From an uncultured Lachnospiraceae bacterium (GTDB taxonomy: Bacteria; Bacillota; Clostridia; Lachnospirales; Lachnospiraceae), in contig CAJUCC010000041.1 in NCBI GenBank assembly GCA_910585205.1, positions 1 to 28,422 of the forward strand: a DNA stretch of 28,422 nucleotides, given 5' to 3'. Shown here piece by piece: positions 1 through 7,988 of the stretch. Below the pieces are notes generated by a model. That model saw only the letters and a list, made by a program, of their open reading frames with translations, was not told where the DNA came from and searched no databases. The position numbers were made by a program, and so were the translations under genes. Every line of letters begins with the position of its first letter. Within the stretch, counting starts at the first letter, position 1.

Positions 1-1
1 G

Positions 2-76
2 CATAACAATGAACTGGGGATGCTGAACCGCAATATTCTGCTGCTGATGGAGAGGGGGCTTTCCGATGAATCCTGA
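2..76 (+). CDS. 3' end of an unidentified upstream gene (partial)
   Basis: An open frame enters from the left edge and encodes 24 residues, including ELGMLNRNILLLMERGL, before a TGA at 74-76. It overlaps the ATG of the next gene (66) by 11 bases, which is typical of translationally coupled genes in one operon. The ribosome site of the next gene (GAGAGGGGG, 50-58) lies inside this coding tail. The fragment is too short to assign to a family. Its main value is to show that the paralog cluster continues an operon that starts outside the window. Confidence 0.6.
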   Translation, partial: HNNELGMLNRNILLLMERGLSDES

Positions 77-1193
77 CCGGCCGGCGGTATTTTATAACCC
101 GGAGAACATGAAAGACGCTTATGATGAAATGGAACACGGCCATTCCAAAATAGCAGCCATCCGCAGCGCGATCGCGGCGGCGGACGCACAGGCGGATACG
201 CCATACCGGATCTTTTTCCGGCTGCAGCTCTGCCGGGAATCCGTCTTTTACGGCGACGGACTGGATATGATGGTTATCTTCCCGGAAATACTGGCCATAA
301 TCGACCAATATCCCGACACGCCCACGACCGTTTTTAACAGCGAATACATCGACAGCATGGATCATATTCTGTGGGTTTATAAGTGGCTGCTGGAGGAGTG
401 TGAGAACTTTTATCAGGTTCCGATGGCAGACTGTCAGAAATTTTTTGAGGACTTTAAAAAGCGCAGTCTGGCTTACGGTTATAATCTGCGGCCATATTAT
501 TATTACCGGTACAGCTTTTATGAAGAAACCGGGCAGGAGGAAGCGGCGGAAGAAGCATTCCATAAGTTCATGGAGATCCCGCGGGACGGAAACAGTGACT
601 GTGAAGCCTGTGAGTGCAATTCGATCGTGAATTTTTATCTGAAGCGGGGCGATTCGGAACGGGCAGCGGAGTTGGCGCGGGAGATCGAAAACCTTACGCT
701 GACCTGCGGCCATGGGGGCAGGGGCGCCTGGCTGCGGCTGAAAAAGCACTATATGGAATATTATCTGAACAGAAAAGATTTTGCAGAGGCGGAAAAGTAC
801 TGCCGCGTTATGGAACGATATATGACGGAAGACAGTGAGTATCAGCGGTGGGATGATTTTCTGTACTGTTATGCCCATACCAATATGGGTAAGGCTTTGA
901 AAATTTATAAAGAGCACTGGAAAGAATGGCAGGAAAACCGGGCGCCGTCGGAAATTTTCAGCATGAGTAAAAATATCGCATGTTTTTTAAAAAAACTGCT
1001 AAAAGAACGGACAAACAAGACGATCCGGCTGCCATTGGATGCCTCCTTTCCGCTCTATCAGGAGAGTGAGCGGTACCGTCTGGACGCGCTGTATGACTAT
1101 TATTATGGCAGAGCGCTGGAAGTGGCGCGGCGTTTTGACGCCCGCAACGGAACGGACTGTTACTGCAGGCGGCTGGAGAGGGCTTTTGCGTAA
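66..1193 (+). CDS. TPR-like Cys-rich protein of unknown function, paralog 1 of 3
   Basis: I do not recognise a named family. The 375-residue protein has no signal peptide or membrane segment and should be cytosolic. Its second half reads as helical hairpins of TPR type: FYLKRGDSERAAELAREIE, YYLNRKDFAEAEKYCRVME and FLYCYAHTNMGKALKIYKEHW. Blocks shared with the next two proteins are FYGDxLDMxVIFPE near residues 60-75, WVYKW, PMADC, AYGYNL, a CxxC within PRDGNSDCEAC, a CG pair, FLYCYAHT, LDASFPL and DARNGTD near the C-terminus. Several cysteines are conserved in all three copies, so metal binding or structural cysteines are possible; this is inference. The ATG at 66 follows GAGAGGGGG by 7 bases and overlaps the preceding stop. 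The regular operon packing supports a real, expressed gene; the function is open. Confidence 0.85.
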   Translation: MNPDRPAVFYNPENMKDAYDEMEHGHSKIAAIRSAIAAADAQADTPYRIFFRLQLCRESVFYGDGLDMMVIFPEILAIIDQYPDTPTTVFNSEYIDSMDHILWVYKWLLEECENFYQVPMADCQKFFEDFKKRSLAYGYNLRPYYYYRYSFYEETGQEEAAEEAFHKFMEIPRDGNSDCEACECNSIVNFYLKRGDSERAAELAREIENLTLTCGHGGRGAWLRLKKHYMEYYLNRKDFAEAEKYCRVMERYMTEDSEYQRWDDFLYCYAHTNMGKALKIYKEHWKEWQENRAPSEIFSMSKNIACFLKKLLKERTNKTIRLPLDASFPLYQESERYRLDALYDYYYGRALEVARRFDARNGTDCYCRRLERAFA

Positions 1194-1213
1194 GAAAAGA
1201 GGGGAACTTTGTT

Positions 1214-2356
1214 ATGGAGGGATATGACGGCAGGCGGTATGACCCGGAGGGGATGAAGCGTGCCTATGACAAACTGGAGCATAATAACGCACGGGCAGAA
1301 GCCATCCGTGCGGCCATCAAGGCGGCAGACCAACAGGAGGATAATCCATACCGGATCTTTTTCCGCCTGGATTTGTGCCGGGAGTCCTGCTTTTACGGCG
1401 ACAGACTGGACATGATGGTCATTTTTCCGGAAGTGCTGGCTATAGCCGATCGTTATCCCGATACACCGCATACGATATTTAACAATAATTTTAAAGACAG
1501 CATGGATCATATTTTATGGGTCTATAAATGGATTCTGAGTTCGTGTTCCGGTTTCTATCAGATTCCCATGTCGGACTGCCGGAAATTTTTTGCGGATTTT
1601 AAGCGGCGGAGCCAGGCATACGGCTATAATCTCAAACCGTATTATAAATTAAAGTCCCTGTTTTATCAGAGTATCGACCGGGAGGAAAACGAACGGGCAT
1701 TCCATCTCTTCGAACAGCTTCCGAGAGACGGAAACTGTGACTGTAAAGCCTGTGACCGTACGGGGACGATTGACTTTTATCTGCGAAAGGGCGACCTGCA
1801 GCGGGCAGATGCGTTGTCGAAGGACATCGAAAATTTCACGCTGCGGTGCGGCGGCGGTGAGCGGATGCGTTCCTGGGTTAATATGAAAGCCCACTATATG
1901 CATTATTATCTGCGAAAACAGGATTTTGCCAAAGCGCAAACCTATTGTGAAATGATTGATCCCCGCCGGGTCAAAAACGACGAGTTCAGTTATTGGGACG
2001 ACTTCCTGTACTGTTATGCCCACACCAATATCGGAAAAGCTCTGCAGATCTATAAGTCCAACTGGAAGCGCTGGCAGGAACAGCGCCAGCCGGCAACAAT
2101 TTTTGGAAACAGTCTCAATATCGCCTGTTTTTTTATGGAACTGTATCGTACAAGGAGGCGAAAAACTGTAAAACTGGCGCTGGATGCTTCCTTTCCGCTG
2201 TTTACGGAGCATGGACAATACCGGATAGCCGATTTGTACCGGTACTATTACGACCGTGCCGCAGATATGGCGCACAAACTGGATACGCGCAACGGAACGG
2301 ACTATTATCGGCTGCTGCTGCAGGAGACAGTCGGAGAACAGCCGTGGGAAGAATGA
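1214..2356 (+). CDS. TPR-like Cys-rich protein of unknown function, paralog 2 of 3
   Basis: This 380-residue protein is collinear with its neighbours on both sides over its full length, and roughly half or more of the residues agree by eye. It keeps FYGDRLDMMVIFPE, WVYKW, PMSDC, AYGYNL, the CxxC (CDCKAC), the CG pair, FLYCYAHT, LDASFPL and ARNGTD. The TPR-like helices are again visible (FYLRKGDLQRADALSKDIE, YYLRKQDFAKAQTYCEMID). It starts 20 bases after the previous stop with an AGAGGGG ribosome site, so it is in the same operon. Compared with paralogs 1 and 3, the segment between AYGYNL and the CxxC is slightly shorter, and the CG region is longer (CGGGERMRSW). No catalytic motif is recognised, so no function is assigned. 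Confidence 0.85.
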   Translation: MEGYDGRRYDPEGMKRAYDKLEHNNARAEAIRAAIKAADQQEDNPYRIFFRLDLCRESCFYGDRLDMMVIFPEVLAIADRYPDTPHTIFNNNFKDSMDHILWVYKWILSSCSGFYQIPMSDCRKFFADFKRRSQAYGYNLKPYYKLKSLFYQSIDREENERAFHLFEQLPRDGNCDCKACDRTGTIDFYLRKGDLQRADALSKDIENFTLRCGGGERMRSWVNMKAHYMHYYLRKQDFAKAQTYCEMIDPRRVKNDEFSYWDDFLYCYAHTNIGKALQIYKSNWKRWQEQRQPATIFGNSLNIACFFMELYRTRRRKTVKLALDASFPLFTEHGQYRIADLYRYYYDRAADMAHKLDTRNGTDYYRLLLQETVGEQPWEE

Positions 2357-2383
2357 AAAATCTGCCGGAAAGGAGGGATTTGT

Positions 2384-3535
2384 ATGCTGGAAAAACAGGA
2401 CGGACAGTCTTATGACCCGCATAAACTGGTAAGCGCGTGTGAAAAGATTGCGCACGGCAAGGCGAGAATGGCGGCATATCGCAGCGCGGCAGAGTTGGCG
2501 GATGCCCATGAAGATACGCCGTTTCGCATTTATTTTCGGGTGCAGCTTTGCGAGGAATCCACCTTTTATGGAGACAGTCTGGATATGCTCGTTATTTTCC
2601 CGGAGGTTTTGGCCATTATCGACCGCTGGCCCGATACGCCGAGCACATGCTATAAAAACAACTACAAAGACAGTCTGGGATATGTTTTATGGGTGTATAA
2701 ATGGATTATCGGTTCGTGCGACGAGTTTTATCAGATTCCGATGGCAGACTGTCGGAAATTTTATGAAGATTATAAGAAGCGCTGCCTTGCTTACGGTTAC
2801 AATCTGCGCACGTACCATATGTACCGGTATTATTTTTATGACAGTATGGGCCGGGACAAAGAGGCGCAAGACGCTTTCCATGCCTTTGAGGAACTTCCGC
2901 GGGACCGCAACAGCAACTGTAGGGCGTGTGAGCGCAATACGACGATCGGTTTCTATCTGGATCAGGGTGATCTGAAAAAAGCGGAGGAACTTTCGCAGGA
3001 AATCGAAAGCTTTCAGCTTCGATGCGGACACGACAGAAAGGCGGCGTGGCTGCGGATGAAGGGGCAGTATATGAGCCATTATCTGGACAAAGGCGATTTC
3101 CGGCAGGCCGAAATCTATTGCCGGATGATCGAGCAGAATATGATCGAGACACGGGAATATCAGGACTGGGACAGTTTTCTGTACTGTTATGCCCATACCG
3201 ATATGGGAAAGGCGCTGAAAATCTACAAGGCACACTGGAAAGAATGGGAAGAGGAACGCAATCCGTCTTCCGCGTATTACCAAAGTAAAAATATCATGCG
3301 TTTTTTTAAGGAATTGAGCGCGGTACGGAAAGGAAAAACAGTCAAACTGGCTTTGGATGCTTCCTTTCCCCTGTACCGGGAGAGCGGCCGGTATAAAATA
3401 ACGGATCTGTATCAGTATTATTACAGGAAAGCAAAGGATATGGCAGAGCGTTTCGATGCGCGCAACGGAACGGACAGCTTTTGCCGCTGGCTGGAAGAAG
3501 CGGTAAACGAGAGGGAGGAAAATGCGGCGGAATAG
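2384..3535 (+). CDS. TPR-like Cys-rich protein of unknown function, paralog 3 of 3
   Basis: This is the third tandem copy, with 383 residues. It shares FYGDSLDMLVIFPE, WVYKW, PMADC, AYGYNL, a CxxC (NCRAC), the CG pair, FLYCYAHTDMGKALKIYK, LDASFPLY and DARNGTD with the other two. By eye it resembles paralog 1 about as closely as paralog 2 does, so all three copies are similarly diverged and the duplications are not recent. It begins 27 bases after the previous stop with a strong AAGGAGGG site (2370-2377). The charged tail (NEREENAAE) is unique to this copy. It is the last gene of this operon, because a separate promoter precedes the next gene. The role is unknown. Confidence 0.85.
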   Translation: MLEKQDGQSYDPHKLVSACEKIAHGKARMAAYRSAAELADAHEDTPFRIYFRVQLCEESTFYGDSLDMLVIFPEVLAIIDRWPDTPSTCYKNNYKDSLGYVLWVYKWIIGSCDEFYQIPMADCRKFYEDYKKRCLAYGYNLRTYHMYRYYFYDSMGRDKEAQDAFHAFEELPRDRNSNCRACERNTTIGFYLDQGDLKKAEELSQEIESFQLRCGHDRKAAWLRMKGQYMSHYLDKGDFRQAEIYCRMIEQNMIETREYQDWDSFLYCYAHTDMGKALKIYKAHWKEWEEERNPSSAYYQSKNIMRFFKELSAVRKGKTVKLALDASFPLYRESGRYKITDLYQYYYRKAKDMAERFDARNGTDSFCRWLEEAVNEREENAAE

Positions 3536-3568
3536 GTACCGTTATTCCCGTGCCGACACAGAAACCCA

Positions 3569-3597
3569 TTGTTTCTTTCAGAAAAATATGGTATAGT
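3569..3597 (+). promoter_or_regulatory. Sigma-A type promoter for the alcohol dehydrogenase gene
   Basis: TTGTTT at 3569-3574 is followed after exactly 17 bases by TATAGT at 3592-3597. A TG at 3589-3590 forms an extended -10 element. The start point would be near 3604, about 40 bases ahead of the ATG at 3645, which has an AAGGAGG site (3629-3635). This is the best promoter in the 109-bp gap after the paralog operon and suggests that the dehydrogenase gene begins a new transcription unit. It was identified by eye only. Confidence 0.6.
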
Positions 3598-3644
3598 TAC
3601 AGTATATTTTGTTAAGAAAATAACAAATAAGGAGGAAGGTTGAA

Positions 3645-4862
3645 ATGGCTAGATTTACGTTACCCCGGGATTTATATCACGGTAAAGGTGCATTGGAAGC
3701 ATTGAAGTCTTTTCAGGGAAAAAAGGCGATGATCTGTGTGGGCGGCGGTTCCATGAAGCGGTTTGGATTTCTGGACCGTGCACAGCAGTATCTAAAAGAG
3801 GCCGGAATGGAAGTGGAGCTGTTCGAGGGTATTGAACCCGATCCCTCTGTGGAGACGGTTATGAAGGGCGCGCAGGCTATGACACAGTTTGAGCCTGACT
3901 GGATTATTGCCATGGGCGGCGGTTCTCCCATTGATGCGGCAAAGGCAATGTGGATCAAGTATGAGTATCCCGATATTACCTTTGCGGATATGTGTAAAGT
4001 GTTCGGCATTCCGAGTCTGCGCAAAAAAGCGCATTTCTGTGCAATCTCTTCGACATCCGGTACGGCTACGGAAGTGACGGCCTTTTCCATTATAACGGAT
4101 TATCAAAAGGGCATTAAATATCCCATTGCGGACTTTGAGATTACGCCGGATGTGGCGATTGTCGATCCCGATCTGGCGGAGACAATGCCGAAAAAACTGG
4201 TGGCACATACCGGTATGGATGCCATGACACATTCGATCGAAGCCTATGTATCCACGGCAAATTGTGACTTCACCGATCCGCTGGCACTGCATGCAATCAA
4301 AATGATTCAGCGCGATCTGGTTGGCTCTTACAACGGCGATATGGAAAAACGGGATTCCATGCACAACGCGCAGTGTCTGGCAGGCATGGCGTTTTCCAAT
4401 GCGCTTCTCGGAATCGTACATTCCATGGCGCATAAGACGGGCGCGGCTTTTGCCGATTACGGTGCACATATTATCCATGGCGCGGCCAATGCCATGTATC
4501 TGCCGAAGGTAATCGCTTTTAACGCCAAAGACGAGACGGCGAAAAAGCGGTATGGCGAGATTGCGGACTTTATGGGGCTGGGCGGAACGACGCCGGAAGA
4601 GAAAGTGGAACTTCTGATCGCGTATCTGCGGCAGATGAATGACGATCTGAGTATTCCGCACTGTATCAGACAGTACGGCGAAGACAGCTATCCGACGGCG
4701 CAGGGGTTTGTTCCGGAAGAGGTATTCCTGGAGAGACTTCCCGAGATTGCGGCAAACGCTATCGAAGATGCATGCACGGGTTCCAATCCCCGTCAGCCGA
4801 GCCAGACAGAGATGGAAGATCTGCTGAAGTGCTGCTATTACGATCTGGATGTCAATTTTTAA
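3645..4862 (+). CDS. Iron-containing alcohol dehydrogenase (group III)
   Basis: The 405-residue protein is an NAD(P)-dependent, metal-containing alcohol dehydrogenase of the family that includes butanol dehydrogenases, FucO and the C-terminal half of AdhE. It probably reduces an aldehyde to an alcohol during fermentation; the exact substrate cannot be read from sequence. The dinucleotide-binding loop MGGGSPIDAAK is at residues 90-100, and SSTSGTATEVT follows at about 135-145. The expected metal ligands, by comparison with FucO, are Asp192 and His196 (GMDAMTHSIEAY), His259 (VHSMAH) and His278 (HGAANA). The spacing between the last two is five residues longer than in FucO. Length is normal for the family (about 380-410). 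It has its own promoter and a strong AAGGAGG site, 9 bases ahead of the ATG. Confidence 0.92.
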   Translation: MARFTLPRDLYHGKGALEALKSFQGKKAMICVGGGSMKRFGFLDRAQQYLKEAGMEVELFEGIEPDPSVETVMKGAQAMTQFEPDWIIAMGGGSPIDAAKAMWIKYEYPDITFADMCKVFGIPSLRKKAHFCAISSTSGTATEVTAFSIITDYQKGIKYPIADFEITPDVAIVDPDLAETMPKKLVAHTGMDAMTHSIEAYVSTANCDFTDPLALHAIKMIQRDLVGSYNGDMEKRDSMHNAQCLAGMAFSNALLGIVHSMAHKTGAAFADYGAHIIHGAANAMYLPKVIAFNAKDETAKKRYGEIADFMGLGGTTPEEKVELLIAYLRQMNDDLSIPHCIRQYGEDSYPTAQGFVPEEVFLERLPEIAANAIEDACTGSNPRQPSQTEMEDLLKCCYYDLDVNF

Positions 4863-4892
4863 GTATATAGATTAATCAGGAGGGGATTACAG

Positions 4893-5438
4893 GTGGGGCT
4901 TTTTTTACAGACGATTATCGCGCCGGACTGCACGGAGGGCGAAATCAGAGAAGCGCTGCAACAGGCGGCGGCGCAGGGAAGTGATATGGAACTGGATCCG
5001 GCGCAGTGCCGGTATGCCGTGCATGGCAATGGTGTCAGCGTGCTTTTGAATGACGGCTGTATCGGCTTTGAAGGACTGGCAGAAGCGCTGTCCACCCAGG
5101 TGGGAAAGCCGGTTATGCTGCTCTACATATACGACGGCGATTTCTGGGGATATTTCCTGTGTGAAAACGGTTCCGTTCTCGATACGTTCAATCCCATGCC
5201 CGATTACTTCGAGGAAATACCGGAAGAACAAAAAGAGAGTATGCGGGGCAATGCGGCGCTGATCGCGGATTATTTCCACGTCGATCCGGCTGCCATTGAG
5301 AAATACCTTGTCTTCTGGACATGGGAAGATTCGGAGGAAGAGGACGGAAAAGCTTACGAGGACGATGAATTCGACCGCGGGGAAGACTGGCAGATGGCTG
5401 ATTTTATGCGCAGTCTTGGCTATCCGTATGAATGGTAA
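4893..5438 (+). CDS. Acidic 181-aa protein of unknown function
   Basis: I cannot place this protein in a named family. It starts at a GTG (4893) with a good CAGGAGGGG site (4878-4886), 30 bases after the dehydrogenase stop, so the two are probably co-transcribed. The centre has a beta-rich stretch, PVMLLYIYDGDFWGYFLCEN, followed by GSVLDTFNPMPDYF. The C-terminal third is very acidic (a run of Glu/Asp near residues 150-167) and ends in GYPYEW. No signal peptide or membrane segment is seen. The FWGYFLCENG...DTFNPMPDYF pattern is loosely like proteins I associate with immunity or knr4-type folds, but this is only an impression. Confidence 0.75.
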   Translation: MGLFLQTIIAPDCTEGEIREALQQAAAQGSDMELDPAQCRYAVHGNGVSVLLNDGCIGFEGLAEALSTQVGKPVMLLYIYDGDFWGYFLCENGSVLDTFNPMPDYFEEIPEEQKESMRGNAALIADYFHVDPAAIEKYLVFWTWEDSEEEDGKAYEDDEFDRGEDWQMADFMRSLGYPYEW

Positions 5439-5462
5439 AAGAAAAGAAGGGGAGCAGAGAGC

Positions 5463-6650
5463 ATGAAGAAACAGCACGGTTTTTACAGAGAGAAAAGGGG
5501 GCGGGTTCTGGCTGCCGCGGCGCTTTCCATGGCGCTGCTGTGCGGCATGGGAATGTCTGTCTGTGCGGAGGAAGTTCCCGCCGGCGTACCGTACGCAACG
5601 ACGATTGCGGAGCTGAAGGCGGATGCACCGGCGCAGTGCCTGGTGGTAAAGGTACAGGACTATACGTTTACGAAGATGATGGCCGAACTGGGAGAGACGG
5701 CGGTTGTGGTACAGGATAACGGGGACGGCACAAGACTGTGCCATATCCCCGATACGACGCTGCTGGATGCGTTTGTTGCCGACATCAACACGGCGCTTGC
5801 AGGCGTGCCGGCAGGGGATGACGCGTTCTATTATTATGACGGGGCCTCCAATACGATACAGACTTATCAGGGCACGTCTTATTATCAGATCAATGCGGCG
5901 GGAAAGGAGCAGATTTATCATGCGCTGCTGATGATTCTGGCAGGTTCCGCGACGGAGAATCAGGAGACGGTGCTGGATGAAAACACGCTGGAACTGGCGA
6001 GCGGGGAGATTCCGGAAGAAATCGCCGTAAATCGATATTCCCTGGAGGGAAGCTGTACAACCAGTCTGCGGGGAAGTTCTTCCAATCGGATCCGCAATGT
6101 CCAGATCGCATCCGGGAATCTGAACGGAACCGTGCTGTATCCGGGAGAAGAGATTTCCATGAACAAGGCTTTTCTGCCCAGAACATCCGCAAACGGTTAT
6201 CGGGAAGCCGGCGCCTATCTGAACGGAAAAGTCGTTCCCGCGATCGGCGGCGGCATCTGTCAGGTGAGTTCGACGGTGTATAATGCAGCCATGAACAGCG
6301 GACTGACCGTTCTGGAACGCCATGCGCACAGTATGCCGGTCAGCTATCTGCCGCTCGGTATGGACGCGGCTATTTCCAGCGGCAGCAAGGATCTGCGCAT
6401 TCGCAACGATTATCCGTTTCCGGTGCTGTTCGAAGCATATACGGAGGGAAAAAGCGTCACCGTCAATATTTACACGAGCGAACTGATGACGGCAGGCACG
6501 ACGTACCGGCTGCACGCCGTGCGCAAGGGCGGTCTGGCAGCGGCTTCCTATCTGGAAGTGACGGTAAACGGAACCGTTACGGAAGACAGGCCGCTTGGCA
6601 CATCGCGTTACAGCCCGATGCGCAAAGATGACGATGAAGCGGAGGATTGA
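5463..6650 (+). CDS. Secreted VanW-family protein
   Basis: The 395-residue protein has a signal peptide: a basic N-terminus, a hydrophobic core at about residues 15-33 and a likely cleavage after VCA (35), so it acts outside the membrane. The VanW domain spans about residues 193-345. It includes YPGEEISMN, the glycine-rich IGGGICQVSSTVYNAAM at about 261-277, RHAHSMPVSYLPLGMDA and IRNDYPFPVLFEA. VanW proteins occur with glycopeptide-resistance clusters and widely in Clostridia. Their molecular role is unclear, but they are thought to act on the cell wall. The first 150 residues after the signal may be a divergent substrate- or wall-binding region. The ATG follows AGAAGGGGAG at a normal distance. 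No vancomycin-resistance gene is nearby, so this is not evidence of resistance. Confidence 0.9.
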   Translation: MKKQHGFYREKRGRVLAAAALSMALLCGMGMSVCAEEVPAGVPYATTIAELKADAPAQCLVVKVQDYTFTKMMAELGETAVVVQDNGDGTRLCHIPDTTLLDAFVADINTALAGVPAGDDAFYYYDGASNTIQTYQGTSYYQINAAGKEQIYHALLMILAGSATENQETVLDENTLELASGEIPEEIAVNRYSLEGSCTTSLRGSSSNRIRNVQIASGNLNGTVLYPGEEISMNKAFLPRTSANGYREAGAYLNGKVVPAIGGGICQVSSTVYNAAMNSGLTVLERHAHSMPVSYLPLGMDAAISSGSKDLRIRNDYPFPVLFEAYTEGKSVTVNIYTSELMTAGTTYRLHAVRKGGLAAASYLEVTVNGTVTEDRPLGTSRYSPMRKDDDEAED

Positions 6651-6659
6651 TGGTACCGT

Positions 6660-7985
6660 ATGAGAATGTATGATCTGATTATGAAAAAGAGAAACGGACT
6701 GGCGCTGTCCCGGGAAGAAATTTCCCGGATGATCCGGGAATATACGACCGGTGTGATTCCGGATTATCAGATGTCCGCCATGCTGATGGCCATTTATTTT
6801 CAGGGCATGAATGAGGCGGAAACGCTGTATCTGACAGAGAGTATGGAACACAGCGGTGAAACACTGGATTTGTCGGGCATTCGCGGCGTTAAGGTGGATA
6901 AGCACAGCACCGGCGGGGTCGGAGACAAAACATCGCTGGCGCTGACGCCGATGGTTGCCGCGTGCGGTATTTCCGTTGCCAAGATGAGCGGCAGAGGGCT
7001 TGGACACACCGGCGGCACCATTGACAAACTGGAGAGCTTTGCCGGATTTTCGACGGATATTTCCGCGGAAACGTTTCTGCGGAATGTGAATGAGATCGGC
7101 ATCGCCATTATGGGACAGACGGCAAATCTGGCCCCTGCGGATAAAAAGCTCTACGCCTTGCGGGATGTGACGGCGACCGTCGACAATATGTCGCTGATCG
7201 CCAGCTCGATAATGAGCAAAAAGCTGGCGAGCGGCGCGGATGCCATTGTGCTGGACGTCAAGACCGGAAGCGGCGCTTTTATGAAATCGCGTGAGGACGC
7301 CTTTGCACTGGCGAAGGAGATGGTGACGATCGGAAATAACGCCGGGCGGAAAACGTATGCGGTAGTCTCGGATATGGACCAGCCGCTCGGATTCGCGGTC
7401 GGCAATGCACTTGAAGTGCGGGAGGCCATCGATACGCTGAACGGCCGGGGACCGGCGGACTTTGTGGAACTGTGCATGACGCTTGGCAGTTATATGCTGA
7501 TGGCCGGCGGACAGGCCGCGGATGAGACAGAGGCCAGAGAAAAACTCCGGGAGGCGGTTGACAGCGGCAGAGCGCTGGACAAGATGGCCGCGTTTATCAG
7601 AGCGCAGGGCGGCGACGAGACTGCGGTCTTTCATCCGGAAAAACTTCCGCAGGCGGCATATGCGGAAGAGATCCGCTCCGGCACGGAGGGCTATATTTCT
7701 CATATCGAATGCGGAGAGATCGGGATGTGTTCCCTTCTGCTCGGCGGCGGCAGAGAGACAAAGGAGAGCGCGATTGATCTCGCAGTCGGTCTGACACTGT
7801 GTAAAAAGACCGGAGACTTTGTGAAAAAAGGCGAACCGCTGGCCGTAATGTATGGCAATGACCGCGAGAAAATAGCGCAGGCGTCGCAGCGGTTTCTGCG
7901 TGCCTATACGTTCGGCCCGGAAAAGCCGCCGGAAAGTCTTCTGATAAAAGGAGTCATAACACCCGAATCGTCCCGCATATACTGA
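6660..7985 (+). CDS. pdp: Pyrimidine-nucleoside phosphorylase
   Basis: The enzyme cleaves uridine, deoxyuridine or thymidine with phosphate to the base and (deoxy)ribose-1-phosphate, in nucleoside salvage. The 441-residue length is normal for the thymidine/pyrimidine phosphorylase family. Clear motifs are the phosphate-binding KHSTGGVGDK (81-90), the family signature SGRGLGHTGGTIDKLE (110-125) and DVKTGSGAFM near 200. The C-terminal domain (about 340-430) is the usual alpha/beta cap. In low-GC Gram-positives the enzyme is generally the broad-specificity pyrimidine form rather than a strict thymidine phosphorylase. The start is 9 bases after the VanW stop. GGAGG (6641-6645) lies 14 bases ahead of the ATG, which is a little long; an in-frame ATG at 6666 is further still. 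It is co-oriented and probably co-transcribed with its neighbours. Confidence 0.95.
   Translation: MRMYDLIMKKRNGLALSREEISRMIREYTTGVIPDYQMSAMLMAIYFQGMNEAETLYLTESMEHSGETLDLSGIRGVKVDKHSTGGVGDKTSLALTPMVAACGISVAKMSGRGLGHTGGTIDKLESFAGFSTDISAETFLRNVNEIGIAIMGQTANLAPADKKLYALRDVTATVDNMSLIASSIMSKKLASGADAIVLDVKTGSGAFMKSREDAFALAKEMVTIGNNAGRKTYAVVSDMDQPLGFAVGNALEVREAIDTLNGRGPADFVELCMTLGSYMLMAGGQAADETEAREKLREAVDSGRALDKMAAFIRAQGGDETAVFHPEKLPQAAYAEEIRSGTEGYISHIECGEIGMCSLLLGGGRETKESAIDLAVGLTLCKKTGDFVKKGEPLAVMYGNDREKIAQASQRFLRAYTFGPEKPPESLLIKGVITPESSRIY
7954..7983 (+). promoter_or_regulatory. Possible sigma-E (mother-cell) promoter ahead of yqfC
   Basis: TCATAAC (7954-7960) and CATATACT (7976-7983) are separated by 15 bases. 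Against the Bacillus sigma-E pattern (KMATATT, 14-15 bases, CATACAMT) this is 5 of 7 and 7 of 8 matches. yqfC and yqfD are sigma-E genes in Bacillus, which fits. A weakness is that the predicted start point would fall on or next to the yqfC start codon (7989). The element lies inside the end of pdp. Confidence 0.3.
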
Positions 7986-7988
7986 GGT

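Noticed and set aside
66..3535. Tandem repeats as a possible large repeat-protein gene broken by stops
   Set aside because: Each copy has its own ribosome site, start and stop, and all three align end to end, so they are three separate genes rather than fragments of one.
3561..3578. Possible terminator GAAAC-CCATT-GTTTC followed by TTT
   Set aside because: The 5-bp stem is weak and the second arm overlaps the better-supported -35 box of the next promoter.
5463..6650. VanW-family gene as evidence of vancomycin resistance
   Set aside because: VanW-domain proteins are common in Clostridia, and no vanHAX or other resistance ligase genes are nearby.
4905..7703. A 932-codon open frame on the - strand
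   Set aside because: It lies opposite four well-supported + strand genes, its translation is rich in Arg, His and Cys with no recognisable domain, and it has the typical look of an antisense frame.
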